Part shown: piece by piece, positions 34,726-43,912 of the stretch
How positions within the stretch are numbered: the first letter of the stretch is position 1
Layout: the number at the start of each line of letters is the position of its first letter
Position numbers and translations under genes: made by a program
The notes under the pieces: model-generated
Seen by the model: only the letters and a program-made list of their open reading frames with translations
Databases searched by the model: none
Told to the model about the DNA's origin: nothing
Source: Mycolicibacterium bacteremicum
GTDB lineage: Bacteria > Actinomycetota > Actinomycetes > Mycobacteriales > Mycobacteriaceae
Direction of reading: 5' to 3'
NCBI RefSeq assembly: GCF_943913955.1
Contig: NZ_CALUAE010000021.1
Coordinates: 1-64,000, forward strand
DNA length: 64,000 nt

Positions 34726-37068
34726 TCAGCCCGCGGCACCGCCGGCGAGTTCGGCGGTGGTGAGATCGAAGGACCCCACCTGCCAGGCCTTCATGAACTG
34801 GTCCAGCGGCACGGCCAGGCCCTGCCCCTGCCGCGGTGCGCTGTCGTTGATGTAGACGACACCCTTGGTCATGTTGACGCTGAGCACGGTGACGGCGTGG
34901 TTGGCCGTGTCGGCGCTGCCCCGGTACCACGCATAGTCCTCGCCGAAGTACTGCTTGTTCCACGCGTCGTAGACCAGCTTGTTGTTCAGGGCGACGATCA
35001 CCGACTGTCCCTGACTCAGCGCAGCGGTCATGTTGTCCAGTGCCAGTGATCCCTCGGTCTTGAGGTATGTGGTGTGGTCGGCGTTGATACCGAACTTGTT
35101 CAGCAGCGTGACGACGTCGGCCAGGTACGTGCCGCCGAGACCTTCGGTGTACATCGATTGGCCGACCTTGATACCGCTGGGCAACGTCTCGGCCAGTGTC
35201 TGGACTTCGCGTGCCAGTGCCACCATGTCGACCGGCATTCCGTTACCGGTCAGTTGCGCGATGACCGCGGCGGTGGACATGAGGGCGCAGGTGCCGAAGT
35301 TGCCCTGGTACTTCCAGTACTGGTAGTTGGCGAGGTAATTGCCATACTCGATGTCACCGATTGCCGGCGGATCGATCGGCTCCGGTTGGGCCACACCGAA
35401 TGTGCGGGACAGATCGCCGCCGAGATCGGTGATGTTCTCGGAGAGGACCTGGACCTGGTGCACGAATGCCGCGGCGATGCCCGATGCGACATGGTGGACC
35501 GACGGCAACTTCCACACCCACTTGGACTTGGAGTCCGCCGGCGCCACATTCGGTGAACTGGCCAACTGGGTGGTGACCAGCTGGTAGTTCTGTGCCGCCC
35601 AGGCATTCATGAAGTCGTCGTAGCCCATGGTCAACCCTTGACCGTCGGCGCGGGTCGGGTCGTTGATGGTGACGGTGCCGTCCACGTTGTCGACGCCGAT
35701 GACGACGACCGTCTTGGCAATGGGGTCGGTGCGGCCGTCCGCCGGCCCGACGATCGGCACGATCATGGCCTTCGTCGGATCCTGTAGGCCATTGGTCAGA
35801 TCGTTGAACGCCTTGCTCCACTGGTCTCGGCCATAGCTGCGCAGGATGATACGAACGTCCCTGTCCTGCAGTACTTCGTAGCTGTCCTGCCAGTACACGA
35901 TGCGGGTGTCCGGACCGAGAACCTTGCTGCCGAGCGTGATGATGCTGTCGGTGTTCGCCGCGGCATCGAGGAAGCTCTGCAGGTCGACGACGGTCTTGGT
36001 CAGCTGCCCGTAGGCCATGGCGACGGTGGCCAGCGCGCCGGTGATGAAGTCGTCGGCGGCGGTGAAGTACTGCACATTCGTGTTCGGGTCACCGAACGGC
36101 AGGGCCCTGGTGATCACCTGCTGGGTGAATCCGAGAATGCCGCGCACATCATCGCGCAGCATGGTCAGGCTGCGTTGCAGCCCGTAGAGCTGGTTCATCA
36201 CGGTGACGTACAGGCCGGCGCCGAAATCCTGCAGTCCGCGCAGCAATTGGCTGGGGGTGGGCAGCCCGAAGGGGTTGCGGGCCGCGGTCGCCACGGCGGT
36301 GGGAACCACCGCCGGGGACAGGGCCGTGGTGTGGCCGGCCGGCGCGGTGGTGGTCATGGTCGAGCTGCCGGCGTTTCCGGTCGTCGCACCGGTGGAACCG
36401 GTGGTGCCCAGCGAGGTGCCCGAGATCGCGGGTGCCGCAGGCGAAGTACCACGGATCGGTGTCGTGACATCGATCGCAGGAGCGGAGTCGGCCGCCGACG
36501 GCTGCGGTGCGCCGCCCGAGGTGGAGGTGCCCGATGCCGGGAAGGTGTCCGCACCGCCAGATGCGCCGGGGTCGCTTTCACCGTCTTCCTCGATCGTCGG
36601 CGACGCGACCTCGGTGTGGATCTCGCCGGTGGACGTCTCGACATCGCCGCCCGAGCCCGCGTCACCGGTCGACTCCTCGTGGGCTGCGTCGAGAACCTCG
36701 TCGATATCGCTCGACCCGTCCGACGAGGACGAATCCCGCCCGATCGCGGTCGAATCGTCATCGTCGGAGTCTTCCGCTGGGGTGAGAGCACCTGCGCGCG
36801 GCGGGCGGGGTCCGGCGGTGTCATCGCGGGAAGCGGCGCCGGCGGCCGATCCCGTGTCGGACGAGGACGCATCGGAGCTGTCGCTGGAACCGGCGCTCGC
36901 GGAGCCGGACTCGCCCGGGTCGGCGGCCGCTATCGCGGCACCGCCGAGCATGGCGGCTCCCATGCCAAGGGTCACCGCGCCCGCTCCGAGCCATAGGCGT
37001 GCCTGCGCGGCGCGCCCCTCGCCTGCGTCGCACGAGGACTGACCCGTACCCGTCCGGTCCACCGCCAT
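34726..37068 (-). CDS. Secreted protein with two C39-like papain-fold domains, first degenerate
   Basis: A 780-residue protein. A Sec-type signal peptide (about residues 20-50, ending AIAAADPG) precedes a long Ser/Asp/Thr-rich low-complexity region (about 50-270). Two related C39_2-like cysteine-peptidase domains follow. The second (about 560-775) has Cys594 (GTCALMST), His724 (ANHAVTV) and Asp742 (YINDSAP). The first (about 330-505) aligns with it, but Cys is Gly344 (TGALATV) and His is Lys452 (IAKTVVV), so it should be inactive. ATG at 37068 with GGGGAG upstream; the frame is open 29 codons further. The domain could cleave a peptide or only bind one; the target is unknown. Confidence 0.85.
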   Translation of the reverse strand: MAVDRTGTGQSSCDAGEGRAAQARLWLGAGAVTLGMGAAMLGGAAIAAADPGESGSASAGSSDSSDASSSDTGSAAGAASRDDTAGPRPPRAGALTPAEDSDDDDSTAIGRDSSSSDGSSDIDEVLDAAHEESTGDAGSGGDVETSTGEIHTEVASPTIEEDGESDPGASGGADTFPASGTSTSGGAPQPSAADSAPAIDVTTPIRGTSPAAPAISGTSLGTTGSTGATTGNAGSSTMTTTAPAGHTTALSPAVVPTAVATAARNPFGLPTPSQLLRGLQDFGAGLYVTVMNQLYGLQRSLTMLRDDVRGILGFTQQVITRALPFGDPNTNVQYFTAADDFITGALATVAMAYGQLTKTVVDLQSFLDAAANTDSIITLGSKVLGPDTRIVYWQDSYEVLQDRDVRIILRSYGRDQWSKAFNDLTNGLQDPTKAMIVPIVGPADGRTDPIAKTVVVIGVDNVDGTVTINDPTRADGQGLTMGYDDFMNAWAAQNYQLVTTQLASSPNVAPADSKSKWVWKLPSVHHVASGIAAAFVHQVQVLSENITDLGGDLSRTFGVAQPEPIDPPAIGDIEYGNYLANYQYWKYQGNFGTCALMSTAAVIAQLTGNGMPVDMVALAREVQTLAETLPSGIKVGQSMYTEGLGGTYLADVVTLLNKFGINADHTTYLKTEGSLALDNMTAALSQGQSVIVALNNKLVYDAWNKQYFGEDYAWYRGSADTANHAVTVLSVNMTKGVVYINDSAPRQGQGLAVPLDQFMKAWQVGSFDLTTAELAGGAAG

Positions 37069-37465
37069 TGATTGCTCCCCATCATTGATTGACGCCCACG
37101 TAAAATATGTTGGCGAGCAGAGAATACGCAGGCGCGCAGTAAAACCGCAGCTCAATTGCTAAATGTTGATAGCCCCCGCAGTGCAGCAAATTTTCAAAAG
37201 TCAAATTTTGCATTCACTACGTGCGTTTGCCGTACAGGCCGAGGTCGCTGGCTACATCGCGGCGACCGGGGTCAGGCTCGCCGGCACGAGCCCACGGGGC
37301 GCGGATGCTCGGCGCGACCCGTGCCGTGGCAGCGGGTGTGGAGGGTGCCCAGATCTCCTGCGCGCCAGATGCTGTCAGGTAGCTGAAATCGCCCCATCGT
37401 TGCGCCGTCGGTGTACCCGCTGTGTCATAGTCGTCCGGGCGTTTTGCCCTGACGAAGGAGTCCGC
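37069..37465. other. Intergenic region between C39-like gene and amt, with AT-rich island and candidate GlnR box
   Basis: No gene was recognised in these 397 nt. 37069-37220 is clearly AT-richer than its surroundings and includes AAATTTTCAAAAGTCAAATTT. The part from 37230 on is normal GC. GTCAG-N6-GAAAT at 37374-37389 resembles the actinobacterial GlnR half-site pair (GTNAC-N6-GAAAC), which would fit nitrogen control of amt, but it is a weak match. Confidence 0.4.
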
Positions 37466-38722
37466 GTGCAGATCGACCCCGCCGCCACCGCCTGGTTGCT
37501 CGTCAGCACCGCCATGGTGCTGCTGATGACGCCCGGGCTGGCCATCTTCTACGGCGGCATGGTCCGCTCCACCGGTGTGCTCAACATGATCATGATGAGC
37601 TTCATCGCGATCCCGGTCGTCACCGTGACCTGGATCCTGGCCGGCTACAGCCTGGCCTTCGGGGCCGATGCCGGCGGCGGACTGATCGGCGGGCTCGACC
37701 ACATCGGCCTGTCCGGCATCGACCTGACCGCGGTGCGCTCCAATGTCCCCGAGCTGCTGTTCGTCACCTTCCAACTGGCCTTCGCCATCCTGACCGCGGC
37801 ACTGGTCAGCGGGGCGATCGCCGACCGGGCCAAGTTCTCTGCCTGGGTGGTGTTCGTCGCGCTCTGGACGCTGACCGTGTATTCGCCGGTGGCGCACTGG
37901 GTCTGGGGCCCCGGCGGCTGGCTGGCGAGCTTCGGCGCGCTCGACTACGCGGGCGGTCTGGTGGTCGAGATCGTCTCGGGTGCATCAGCATTGGCGCTCG
38001 CCCTGGTACTCGGTCCGCGCATCGGATTCAAATCCGAGGCGATGCGTCCGCACAATCTGCCCTTCGTCCTGCTGGGCGTCGGACTGCTGTGGTTCGGCTG
38101 GTTCGGTTTCAACGCGGGCTCGGCGTTCGCCGTGGACGGCAAGGCCGCGGTCATCTTCCTCAACACGCTGATCGCGGGATGCCTGGGCATGCTCGGCTGG
38201 CTGGCGGTCGAGCGGTTCCGCGACGGTCACCCGACCACCTTCGGTGCGGCCTCCGGTGTCGTCGCGGGTCTGGTGGCGATCACCCCGTCCTGTGGTTTCG
38301 TCACGCCCGTCGGCGCCGTCGTGGTGGGCCTGGCCGCCGGCGTGGTGTGTTCCTATGCCATCGGCTGGAAGTTCACGGCCGGATACGACGATTCCCTGGA
38401 TGTGGTCGGCGTGCACTTCGTCGGGGGAGTGGTCGGCACCTTCCTGATCGGCCTGCTGGCCGCGGAGATGGTGTCCGGCGGCCCCGCGGGCCTGTTCTAC
38501 GGCGGCGGCCTGACCCAACTCGGCAAGCAGATGCTGGGCATCATCGTGGTGGCGGCGTTCGCGTTCACGGTGTCGTTCGTCATCGCGAAGGTGATCGACG
38601 CGACGATGGGCTTCCGGGTCACCCGGGAGGACGAACTGTCCGGTATCGACTTCACCCAGCACGCCGAAACGGCCTACGCCGAAGGGGTGCACGGCCAGCA
38701 GCACAAGCGGCCGGGTAGCTGA
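37466..38722 (+). CDS. amt: Ammonium transporter
   Basis: A 418-residue Amt/Rh-family channel with about eleven membrane helices. Family signatures are LAIFYGGMVRSTGVLNMIM, HWVWGPGGWLA and GFNAGSAFAVDGKA, and the pore His pair is in DVVGVHFVGG with the central His/Phe positions retained. GTG at 37466 is preceded by GAAGGAG 5 nt upstream; the open frame upstream of it is low-complexity and unconserved. No glnK gene follows. The stop abuts that of the convergent DUF4333 gene. Confidence 0.93.
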   Translation: MQIDPAATAWLLVSTAMVLLMTPGLAIFYGGMVRSTGVLNMIMMSFIAIPVVTVTWILAGYSLAFGADAGGGLIGGLDHIGLSGIDLTAVRSNVPELLFVTFQLAFAILTAALVSGAIADRAKFSAWVVFVALWTLTVYSPVAHWVWGPGGWLASFGALDYAGGLVVEIVSGASALALALVLGPRIGFKSEAMRPHNLPFVLLGVGLLWFGWFGFNAGSAFAVDGKAAVIFLNTLIAGCLGMLGWLAVERFRDGHPTTFGAASGVVAGLVAITPSCGFVTPVGAVVVGLAAGVVCSYAIGWKFTAGYDDSLDVVGVHFVGGVVGTFLIGLLAAEMVSGGPAGLFYGGGLTQLGKQMLGIIVVAAFAFTVSFVIAKVIDATMGFRVTREDELSGIDFTQHAETAYAEGVHGQQHKRPGS

Positions 38723-39319
38723 TCAGCGCGGACCGTCGACCGCGAAAGTCCCGTCGTCGTCGGTGAATTCGACGTACACCTGGCGGATTGCCCCGTCGAT
38801 CTCGACATCGCAGGTGAAGCTGTCACCCTGAGATGCCGAGGGATCCTTGCCGCCGTTGCACCGCATGGCACTGATCGTGTTGGCGCCGTATCCGTTGATC
38901 GGGTCCGACAGGATGGCCCGTACACCGGCCTCGGCCTGCTCGACCTTGATGACCGCACCCCGGTGGACGGCGAACTGCCACACGCCGACACCGATGACAG
39001 CGGCGGCGGCGACGACCACGGCAGCGATGACCAGGATGCGGCGGTTGGTCGATCCCGTGGTCTGCCGGTGCTGGCCGCCGGGCTGCTGTCCCGGACGCAG
39101 GGTGTAGCGATACGGATCCACCGTGGGCGGTGGCACTGACGGATACGGCGGTTGCTGTCGCCGCGGGTACGGCTGGGCCGGGCGCTGCTGTGGCGGCGGA
39201 ACCGGCCGCGCCGGAGGTGGCGGGGGATGGCTGCCCGGTGCCGGCCCCGCCCCGCCCGGCCGGGCCCACCACGGTGGGGCCTGTCCCGGCGGCTGATTCG
39301 GGTTCGGCGGCCGGGTCAT
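38723..39319 (-). CDS. Proline-rich membrane protein with DUF4333 domain
   Basis: A 198-residue protein: a Pro/Gln-rich N-terminus (1-85), one membrane helix (about 94-113, LVIAAVVVAAAAVIGVGVW) and a C-terminal DUF4333 domain with two cysteines (MRCNGGKD, FTCDVEID). DUF4333 domains face the periplasm of many mycobacterial proteins; function unknown. Its start overlaps the metallopeptidase lipoprotein stop by 4 bp, so the two are an operon. Confidence 0.85.
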   Translation of the reverse strand: MTRPPNPNQPPGQAPPWWARPGGAGPAPGSHPPPPPARPVPPPQQRPAQPYPRRQQPPYPSVPPPTVDPYRYTLRPGQQPGGQHRQTTGSTNRRILVIAAVVVAAAAVIGVGVWQFAVHRGAVIKVEQAEAGVRAILSDPINGYGANTISAMRCNGGKDPSASQGDSFTCDVEIDGAIRQVYVEFTDDDGTFAVDGPR

Positions 39320-40764
39320 GCCGCGAACCGCTGGTAGCAGGCGCCGGCGTCGCCACGTAGGCCGGACCGGTAGGCCAGGATGCGGGTGAACCCCGCCGGC
39401 ACCGTCGCCCCGTTGACATCACTGGCCGCCAACCCGTTGGTCAACAACCCGGAGATTGCCTCGTCGGTGTCACCGGCCGACAGCATCAGCTCGCTGCCCG
39501 GCTCGGCCATCCGGCCCTGGGCCACTCCGGTCAGGCATGCGGTGCGCAGCGCCGCCCGGGCCGATTCCAGCGGGTAGCCACGTTCCTTCTGCACCGCCAG
39601 GGCGTATCGCGAGGTGACGATGGACAGTGCGGTGTTGTCGCCCTGCAGCAGCACGCCCTGATCCTCGGCCCTGGGGGTGCCCAGCGCCTGCAGCGCAGGA
39701 AGATTGACGTTGATGGTGTTGGTGGTCGGACAGTAGAAGGCGGGTGAGACCGGCTGGGCGTCGGGACAGGTCGCCATCGCCAGGTTCAGCGACGGTGGGT
39801 TGGTCGGGTTGTAGACCTGGGTCAACGTGTCCATCAGATTGGTGAGCAACCGCTCGTCGATCGGGCTGTCACCGGCGGACGGGTCACCGTAGGAGTCGTA
39901 GGACAGGAACTGCGGCAGGTCGCCCTGGCGCTCGGTGATATCGGCCATGTCGATCGCCGCGCACTGGTCGGCGTTGCCGGCGAAGCCGATCTGGAAGGCG
40001 CTGATGCGGTCGAGCGCGGAGCCGTGCGCATCACCGGTGAGAATGGCCTCCTCCTGGGTCATCAGCGGGTCGCGGATGTAGATCGCCCCGGCCAGAACGT
40101 GATTGAGGCCGTCACCGGTGCTCAGGTCGAAGCGCGGGGACTGGCCGGAGGCCACCCAGTGCAGATACACCCCGGCGAAGCAGTCGGCCTGCTGCTCCTT
40201 GACCAGGACCGGGGTCGACTTCTCGACCAGGTGTGCCTTCGCCTGGACGGCGTGGCCGAACTCGTGGGCGATGACGCCGACGACGCCCATATCGCCGAAG
40301 TATTTGGCCGCACCGGGGATGAACTCGCTGCGGTCCCAGGCCATCACGTCATCGTCGAAGCAGTAGAACGCGTTGGCCAGTTCGTACAGGTCGTTACCGC
40401 ATACGACCGGCCCGTCGGGATCCGAGGCGTCGTAGGACACCAGACCGGACACCGGGGTGTAGGTGCCGGTGAGCGCGCCCTCCCAGTTCTGCGACCAGAA
40501 CTCCTCGAGGTCGTCGACCGCGTGCAGCACCAGCTGGTCCACCGGGCCGCCGTCACTGTTGTCGGCGACGCTCGCCGGCGGCGGGGCGTCCGGGCGGGGA
40601 CCGCTGGGGCCGTCGTGGGCGGGTAGCCCGCCGGCCCGTTGCGGGTCGTACAGCATCGATACCGCACGGCCGTCGAGCACCGTCGTCGCGCAGCCGGACA
40701 GGATCAGCACGAGCGTGAGCGCACCGCACAGCCAGGCGATACGGCCTGCGACCCGTCGATCCAT
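39316..40764 (-). CDS. Zinc-metallopeptidase-like lipoprotein (paralog of 17662-19095)
   Basis: A 482-residue lipoprotein with signal peptide and lipobox LILSGC (Cys25). HEFGH (GVIAHEFGHAVQAKAH) is the zinc-binding HExxH, and EQQADCFAGVYLHWVASGQ follows at the same distance as in the paralog at 17662. The remaining C-terminal half (DLPQFLSYD to AGACYQRF) also aligns throughout. Co-transcribed with a DUF4333 membrane protein. Substrate unknown; a periplasmic or envelope-associated protease role is inferred. Confidence 0.82.
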   Translation of the reverse strand: MDRRVAGRIAWLCGALTLVLILSGCATTVLDGRAVSMLYDPQRAGGLPAHDGPSGPRPDAPPPASVADNSDGGPVDQLVLHAVDDLEEFWSQNWEGALTGTYTPVSGLVSYDASDPDGPVVCGNDLYELANAFYCFDDDVMAWDRSEFIPGAAKYFGDMGVVGVIAHEFGHAVQAKAHLVEKSTPVLVKEQQADCFAGVYLHWVASGQSPRFDLSTGDGLNHVLAGAIYIRDPLMTQEEAILTGDAHGSALDRISAFQIGFAGNADQCAAIDMADITERQGDLPQFLSYDSYGDPSAGDSPIDERLLTNLMDTLTQVYNPTNPPSLNLAMATCPDAQPVSPAFYCPTTNTINVNLPALQALGTPRAEDQGVLLQGDNTALSIVTSRYALAVQKERGYPLESARAALRTACLTGVAQGRMAEPGSELMLSAGDTDEAISGLLTNGLAASDVNGATVPAGFTRILAYRSGLRGDAGACYQRFAA

Positions 40765-40806
40765 AGTCGAAGGCTAACAAGCCAGGGCAGGGCGATGGCG
40801 ATGAGA

Positions 40807-41826
40807 TTATCCGGCGTACCGGGCTGCCAGGGTGCGGCGGTGGGTTCTGGGCGAGCCGAACAGGGAGCGGTTCAGCGTCGCGCGCTTCAGGTAGACGTGG
40901 ATCCCGCTCTCCCAGGTGTAGCCGATACCGCCGTGTAACTGCATCGCCGTGCCCGCGACCGACACGGCGGTATCGGTGGCATACGCCTTGGCCATGGCGG
41001 CCGGCGCCGCCGTGTCGCCACCGTCGGTCGAACAGTCCACCGCGGCATCGACGAGCTGGCGGGCGACCCGGATCTGCACCAGCATGTCGGCGCAGGCATG
41101 TTTGACGGCTTGGAACGAGCCGATCGGGCGACCGAACTGCTGTCGTATGCCGACGTAGTCGACGGTTGCGGCGAGCATCGCCTCGGCCAGTCCCAGGCTG
41201 TCGGCGGCCACCGCGATCGCGCCGCGGTCGACCAGCGGTGCCAGGGCGGGCAGTGGCCAGACGCGTTCGGCACGCGCACGCTGCGCGGTGACCGTGGCCA
41301 GCGCACGGGTCTCGTCCAGGACCGGTTGTGGTGTGACGGTGAGCGCGCTCGGGGCGATATCGACCAGCACCGTATTGCCATCGGAGGTGGCGGCGGGAAT
41401 CAGCAACCGGGTCGCCTGGCCGGCGTCGGGAACGAATTCGGCTGTCCCGTTGAGGGAGTGATCGGCGTCGAGCCGGAACGGCGACCCGCTGTCCGCACCG
41501 GTCGGCAGCACCGCCACGGGCCGCTCGCGGCCCTCGGCGGTTGCCGCCAGCAGGTGGTCACGATGCTCGTCGGCCGGCAGGGCCAGCAGTGCACCGACAC
41601 CCGAGGTCACACCCAGGTGCGGACCGGGTGCCGCGGCGCGGCCGAGTTCCTCGGCGACCACCGCGGTCTCGGCGAAGGACACTCCCGATCCGCCGAGCGA
41701 CTCGGCGATCTCCAGTCCCGGCCAGCCTGCCTGGGTGATCACCGTCCAGTCCGGAGGGCCGCCCGACAACACGTCCCGGGCCACCGATCGCAATTCGGCG
41801 TGCAGCTCGGCGAATTCGCGTGTCAT
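40807..41826 (-). CDS. Acyl-CoA dehydrogenase, short (beta-type) subunit
   Basis: A 339-residue flavoprotein-family subunit, shorter than the normal 380-400. The C-terminal helical domain (LAEAMLAATVDYVGIRQQFGRPIGSFQAVKHACADM, GGIGYTWESGIHVYLKRA) is clear. In steroid-degrading actinobacteria, such short chains pair with a full-length chain in alpha2beta2 dehydrogenases of side-chain oxidation. It is last in a four-gene run with 1- to 4-bp overlaps (43909-45066, 42992-43912, 41826-42995, this gene). ATG at 41826. Confidence 0.85.
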   Translation of the reverse strand: MTREFAELHAELRSVARDVLSGGPPDWTVITQAGWPGLEIAESLGGSGVSFAETAVVAEELGRAAAPGPHLGVTSGVGALLALPADEHRDHLLAATAEGRERPVAVLPTGADSGSPFRLDADHSLNGTAEFVPDAGQATRLLIPAATSDGNTVLVDIAPSALTVTPQPVLDETRALATVTAQRARAERVWPLPALAPLVDRGAIAVAADSLGLAEAMLAATVDYVGIRQQFGRPIGSFQAVKHACADMLVQIRVARQLVDAAVDCSTDGGDTAAPAAMAKAYATDTAVSVAGTAMQLHGGIGYTWESGIHVYLKRATLNRSLFGSPRTHRRTLAARYAG

Positions 41827-42995
41827 CAGGCTCCCGCCGGTTCGCGGGGCAGGCCCAGACCGCGTTCCCCGATGATGGTGCGTTGGATCTCGCTGGCGCC
41901 GCCCGGGATGGTCCACTCCCACGAGCCGATGAAATCGAGTACCCAGGCCCCGGATTCCCAGCCGCTGGATATCGGTTTGGCCAGCACCGTGTGCCCGGCC
42001 AGTCCGCTGATCTGCGCCCCGAAATCGGTCAGCCGCTGCAACAGTTCGCTGTAGAACAACTTCACCACCGACGCATCGGCGGGGGAGTGGGTCTTGCCTT
42101 CCACGAGATCGCGGCACAGCCCGCGCAGCCCGGTGATCTCGATCTCGAACTGCGCCAGACGATCCGACACCAGCGCGTCACCGAGTATTCCCGCGCGCCG
42201 GCATTCCCCGACCAGCCAGCCGAACCCGGCGTTTCCGAGCCGCTCTGCCAATTCCAGCATGGTCATCCCGCGCTCGGCCCCCAGCGTCTCCTGCGCGACC
42301 TGCCACCCCTTGTTCTCCGGGCCCACCAGGTTCGCCGCGGGCACCCGCACATCGTTGAGGAACACCTCGCAGAAGTGCGATTCGCCGGTGGCCTGCCTGA
42401 TCGGGCGCACCTCGACGCCCGGGCTGGCCATGTCCATCAGGAAATACGAGATACCGTGCCGCTTCTTGGCGTTCGGGTCGGTTCGAGCCAGCAGCAGGCA
42501 CCAGTCGGCGTGCAATCCACCGCTGGCCCAGACCTTCTGGCCGTTGACCACGAAATCGTCGCCGTCGCGGCGCGCCGTGGTGCGCAGCGCCGCCAGGTCG
42601 GAGCCGGCCTCGGGTTCGGAGAAGCCCTGCACCCAGATCTCGCCGTCCAGGATGGCCGGGAGGTGGCGGCGACGTTGTTCCTCGGTGCCGGCGGCCAGCA
42701 GGGTCGACGCGGCGTGATGGATCCCGACGAACGCGAGCACCAGCCGCGGCGCATCGGCGGCGGCCAGTTCGGAGTACAGCACGATCTGCTCGGCGACCGA
42801 CATGCCGCCGCCCCATTCGGCGGGCCAGTGCGGTACCGCGTAGCCGGCTGAATGCAGTTCGGCGAACCAGGCCTTCTGGAACCGCACGTATTCGTCGTCA
42901 CCGACGCCGGTCTGCGCGGTCCGCCAGTCGCGTGGCACATGCTCGGCGCACCAGCTGCGCACCTGTCGGCGGAAGTCCTCCAGATCCCGGGTCAT
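41826..42995 (-). CDS. Acyl-CoA dehydrogenase, long (alpha-type) subunit
   Basis: A 389-residue full-length acyl-CoA dehydrogenase. N-terminal helical domain with AVPHWPAEWGGGMSVAEQ, then the FAD/CoA middle-domain signature WVQGFSEPEAGSDLAALRTTA and the KVWASGG strand, and a C-terminal helical domain. It overlaps its neighbours on both sides and probably forms one alpha2beta2 enzyme with 40807-41826. Substrate is not determined by sequence; the pair architecture favours a bulky acyl-CoA. Confidence 0.9.
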   Translation of the reverse strand: MTRDLEDFRRQVRSWCAEHVPRDWRTAQTGVGDDEYVRFQKAWFAELHSAGYAVPHWPAEWGGGMSVAEQIVLYSELAAADAPRLVLAFVGIHHAASTLLAAGTEEQRRRHLPAILDGEIWVQGFSEPEAGSDLAALRTTARRDGDDFVVNGQKVWASGGLHADWCLLLARTDPNAKKRHGISYFLMDMASPGVEVRPIRQATGESHFCEVFLNDVRVPAANLVGPENKGWQVAQETLGAERGMTMLELAERLGNAGFGWLVGECRRAGILGDALVSDRLAQFEIEITGLRGLCRDLVEGKTHSPADASVVKLFYSELLQRLTDFGAQISGLAGHTVLAKPISSGWESGAWVLDFIGSWEWTIPGGASEIQRTIIGERGLGLPREPAGA

Positions 42996-43912
42996 GGTGC
43001 GTCGCTGTACAGTCCGGTCAGGCCGCGGGTGCCCAACTGTTCGGTGAGTCGTGCCCGGGTGGCCGACAGGCCCAGCGGCAGCCGGCGCAGCGGCTGGCTG
43101 TAGCGCGACAGCCAGGACAGCACGGTCTCATCGCAGAAGCCGACCGCACCGTGCAACTGATGGGTCACCCGGAACACCACCTCGGCCGCCTCGATGGCGG
43201 CCATTCGCAGGGCCAGCGCATCGGCGGGCCCGTCGGGACCGGTCGCCGTCGTCAGTGCATGGCGGGCCAGCATCTCCAGCCCGCTGCGTTCGACCTCGGC
43301 ATCGGTGAGCTGGAACTGCACCCCCTGGAAACCCGCCAGGGGTTGGCCGAACTGTCGGCGCAGCTGCACGTGCGCCACGGTCAGATCCAGTGCGCGATCC
43401 AACATTCCGAGCAGCGTCCAGCAGGGTAGTACGAGGGCGAGCGCGACGTCGTCGCTGCCGGCATCGTCGAGGGACGCGAGTTCCAGGGAGGTGACGAAGG
43501 CGGTCCGCGGATCGCGGGTGCCGGTGACCCGGTCCCGCCGGCCGTTCAAAGTCGTTGTGAGCCAACTGCCGCCGAGACCGGCGAGGGTGGCGGCCGGTGC
43601 CGGCCCGGCGATCACGAACAGTCCGTCGGCCTCGGTGTCGGTGGGCCGGGCCAGTCGTTCGGCCACCGGGTAGGGCAGTCCCCAGTAGCCCGCGCTGCGG
43701 CACAGTGCGGCGGCGGCCTCGGCCGAATCGCTGTCGTTGCGCGGCTCCAGATCCCAGGCGCCCAACCCGTCGAGGACGTCGGCGACCAGCGATGCGCGCC
43801 GGGCCGGATCGGCCTCGGCGTGCTGCAGCAGCGCGTCGCCGCCGGCGGCTTCGAAGGCACGCCGGGCCTGTTCGCCGTATTCGCGCGCCTCCGGGCTCAG
43901 GTCGATGATCAT
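42992..43912 (-). CDS. Acyl-CoA dehydrogenase, short (beta-type) subunit
   Basis: A 306-residue chain of the acyl-CoA dehydrogenase family, recognisable by its C-terminal helices (LTVAHVQLRRQFGQPLAGFQGVQFQLTDAEVE and VTHQLHGAVGFCDETVLSWLSRYSQP) but strongly reduced in the N-terminal and middle domains. The ATG at 43912 overlaps the stop of the upstream subunit (43909) by 4 bp. The pairing with a 385-residue subunit upstream mirrors the steroid FadE pairs. Confidence 0.85.
   Translation of the reverse strand: MIIDLSPEAREYGEQARRAFEAAGGDALLQHAEADPARRASLVADVLDGLGAWDLEPRNDSDSAEAAAALCRSAGYWGLPYPVAERLARPTDTEADGLFVIAGPAPAATLAGLGGSWLTTTLNGRRDRVTGTRDPRTAFVTSLELASLDDAGSDDVALALVLPCWTLLGMLDRALDLTVAHVQLRRQFGQPLAGFQGVQFQLTDAEVERSGLEMLARHALTTATGPDGPADALALRMAAIEAAEVVFRVTHQLHGAVGFCDETVLSWLSRYSQPLRRLPLGLSATRARLTEQLGTRGLTGLYSDAP

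Noticed and set aside
36175..37042. Open frames on the plus strand opposite the C39-like gene
   Set aside because: They lie opposite the Ser/Asp-rich low-complexity region and only mirror its codons.
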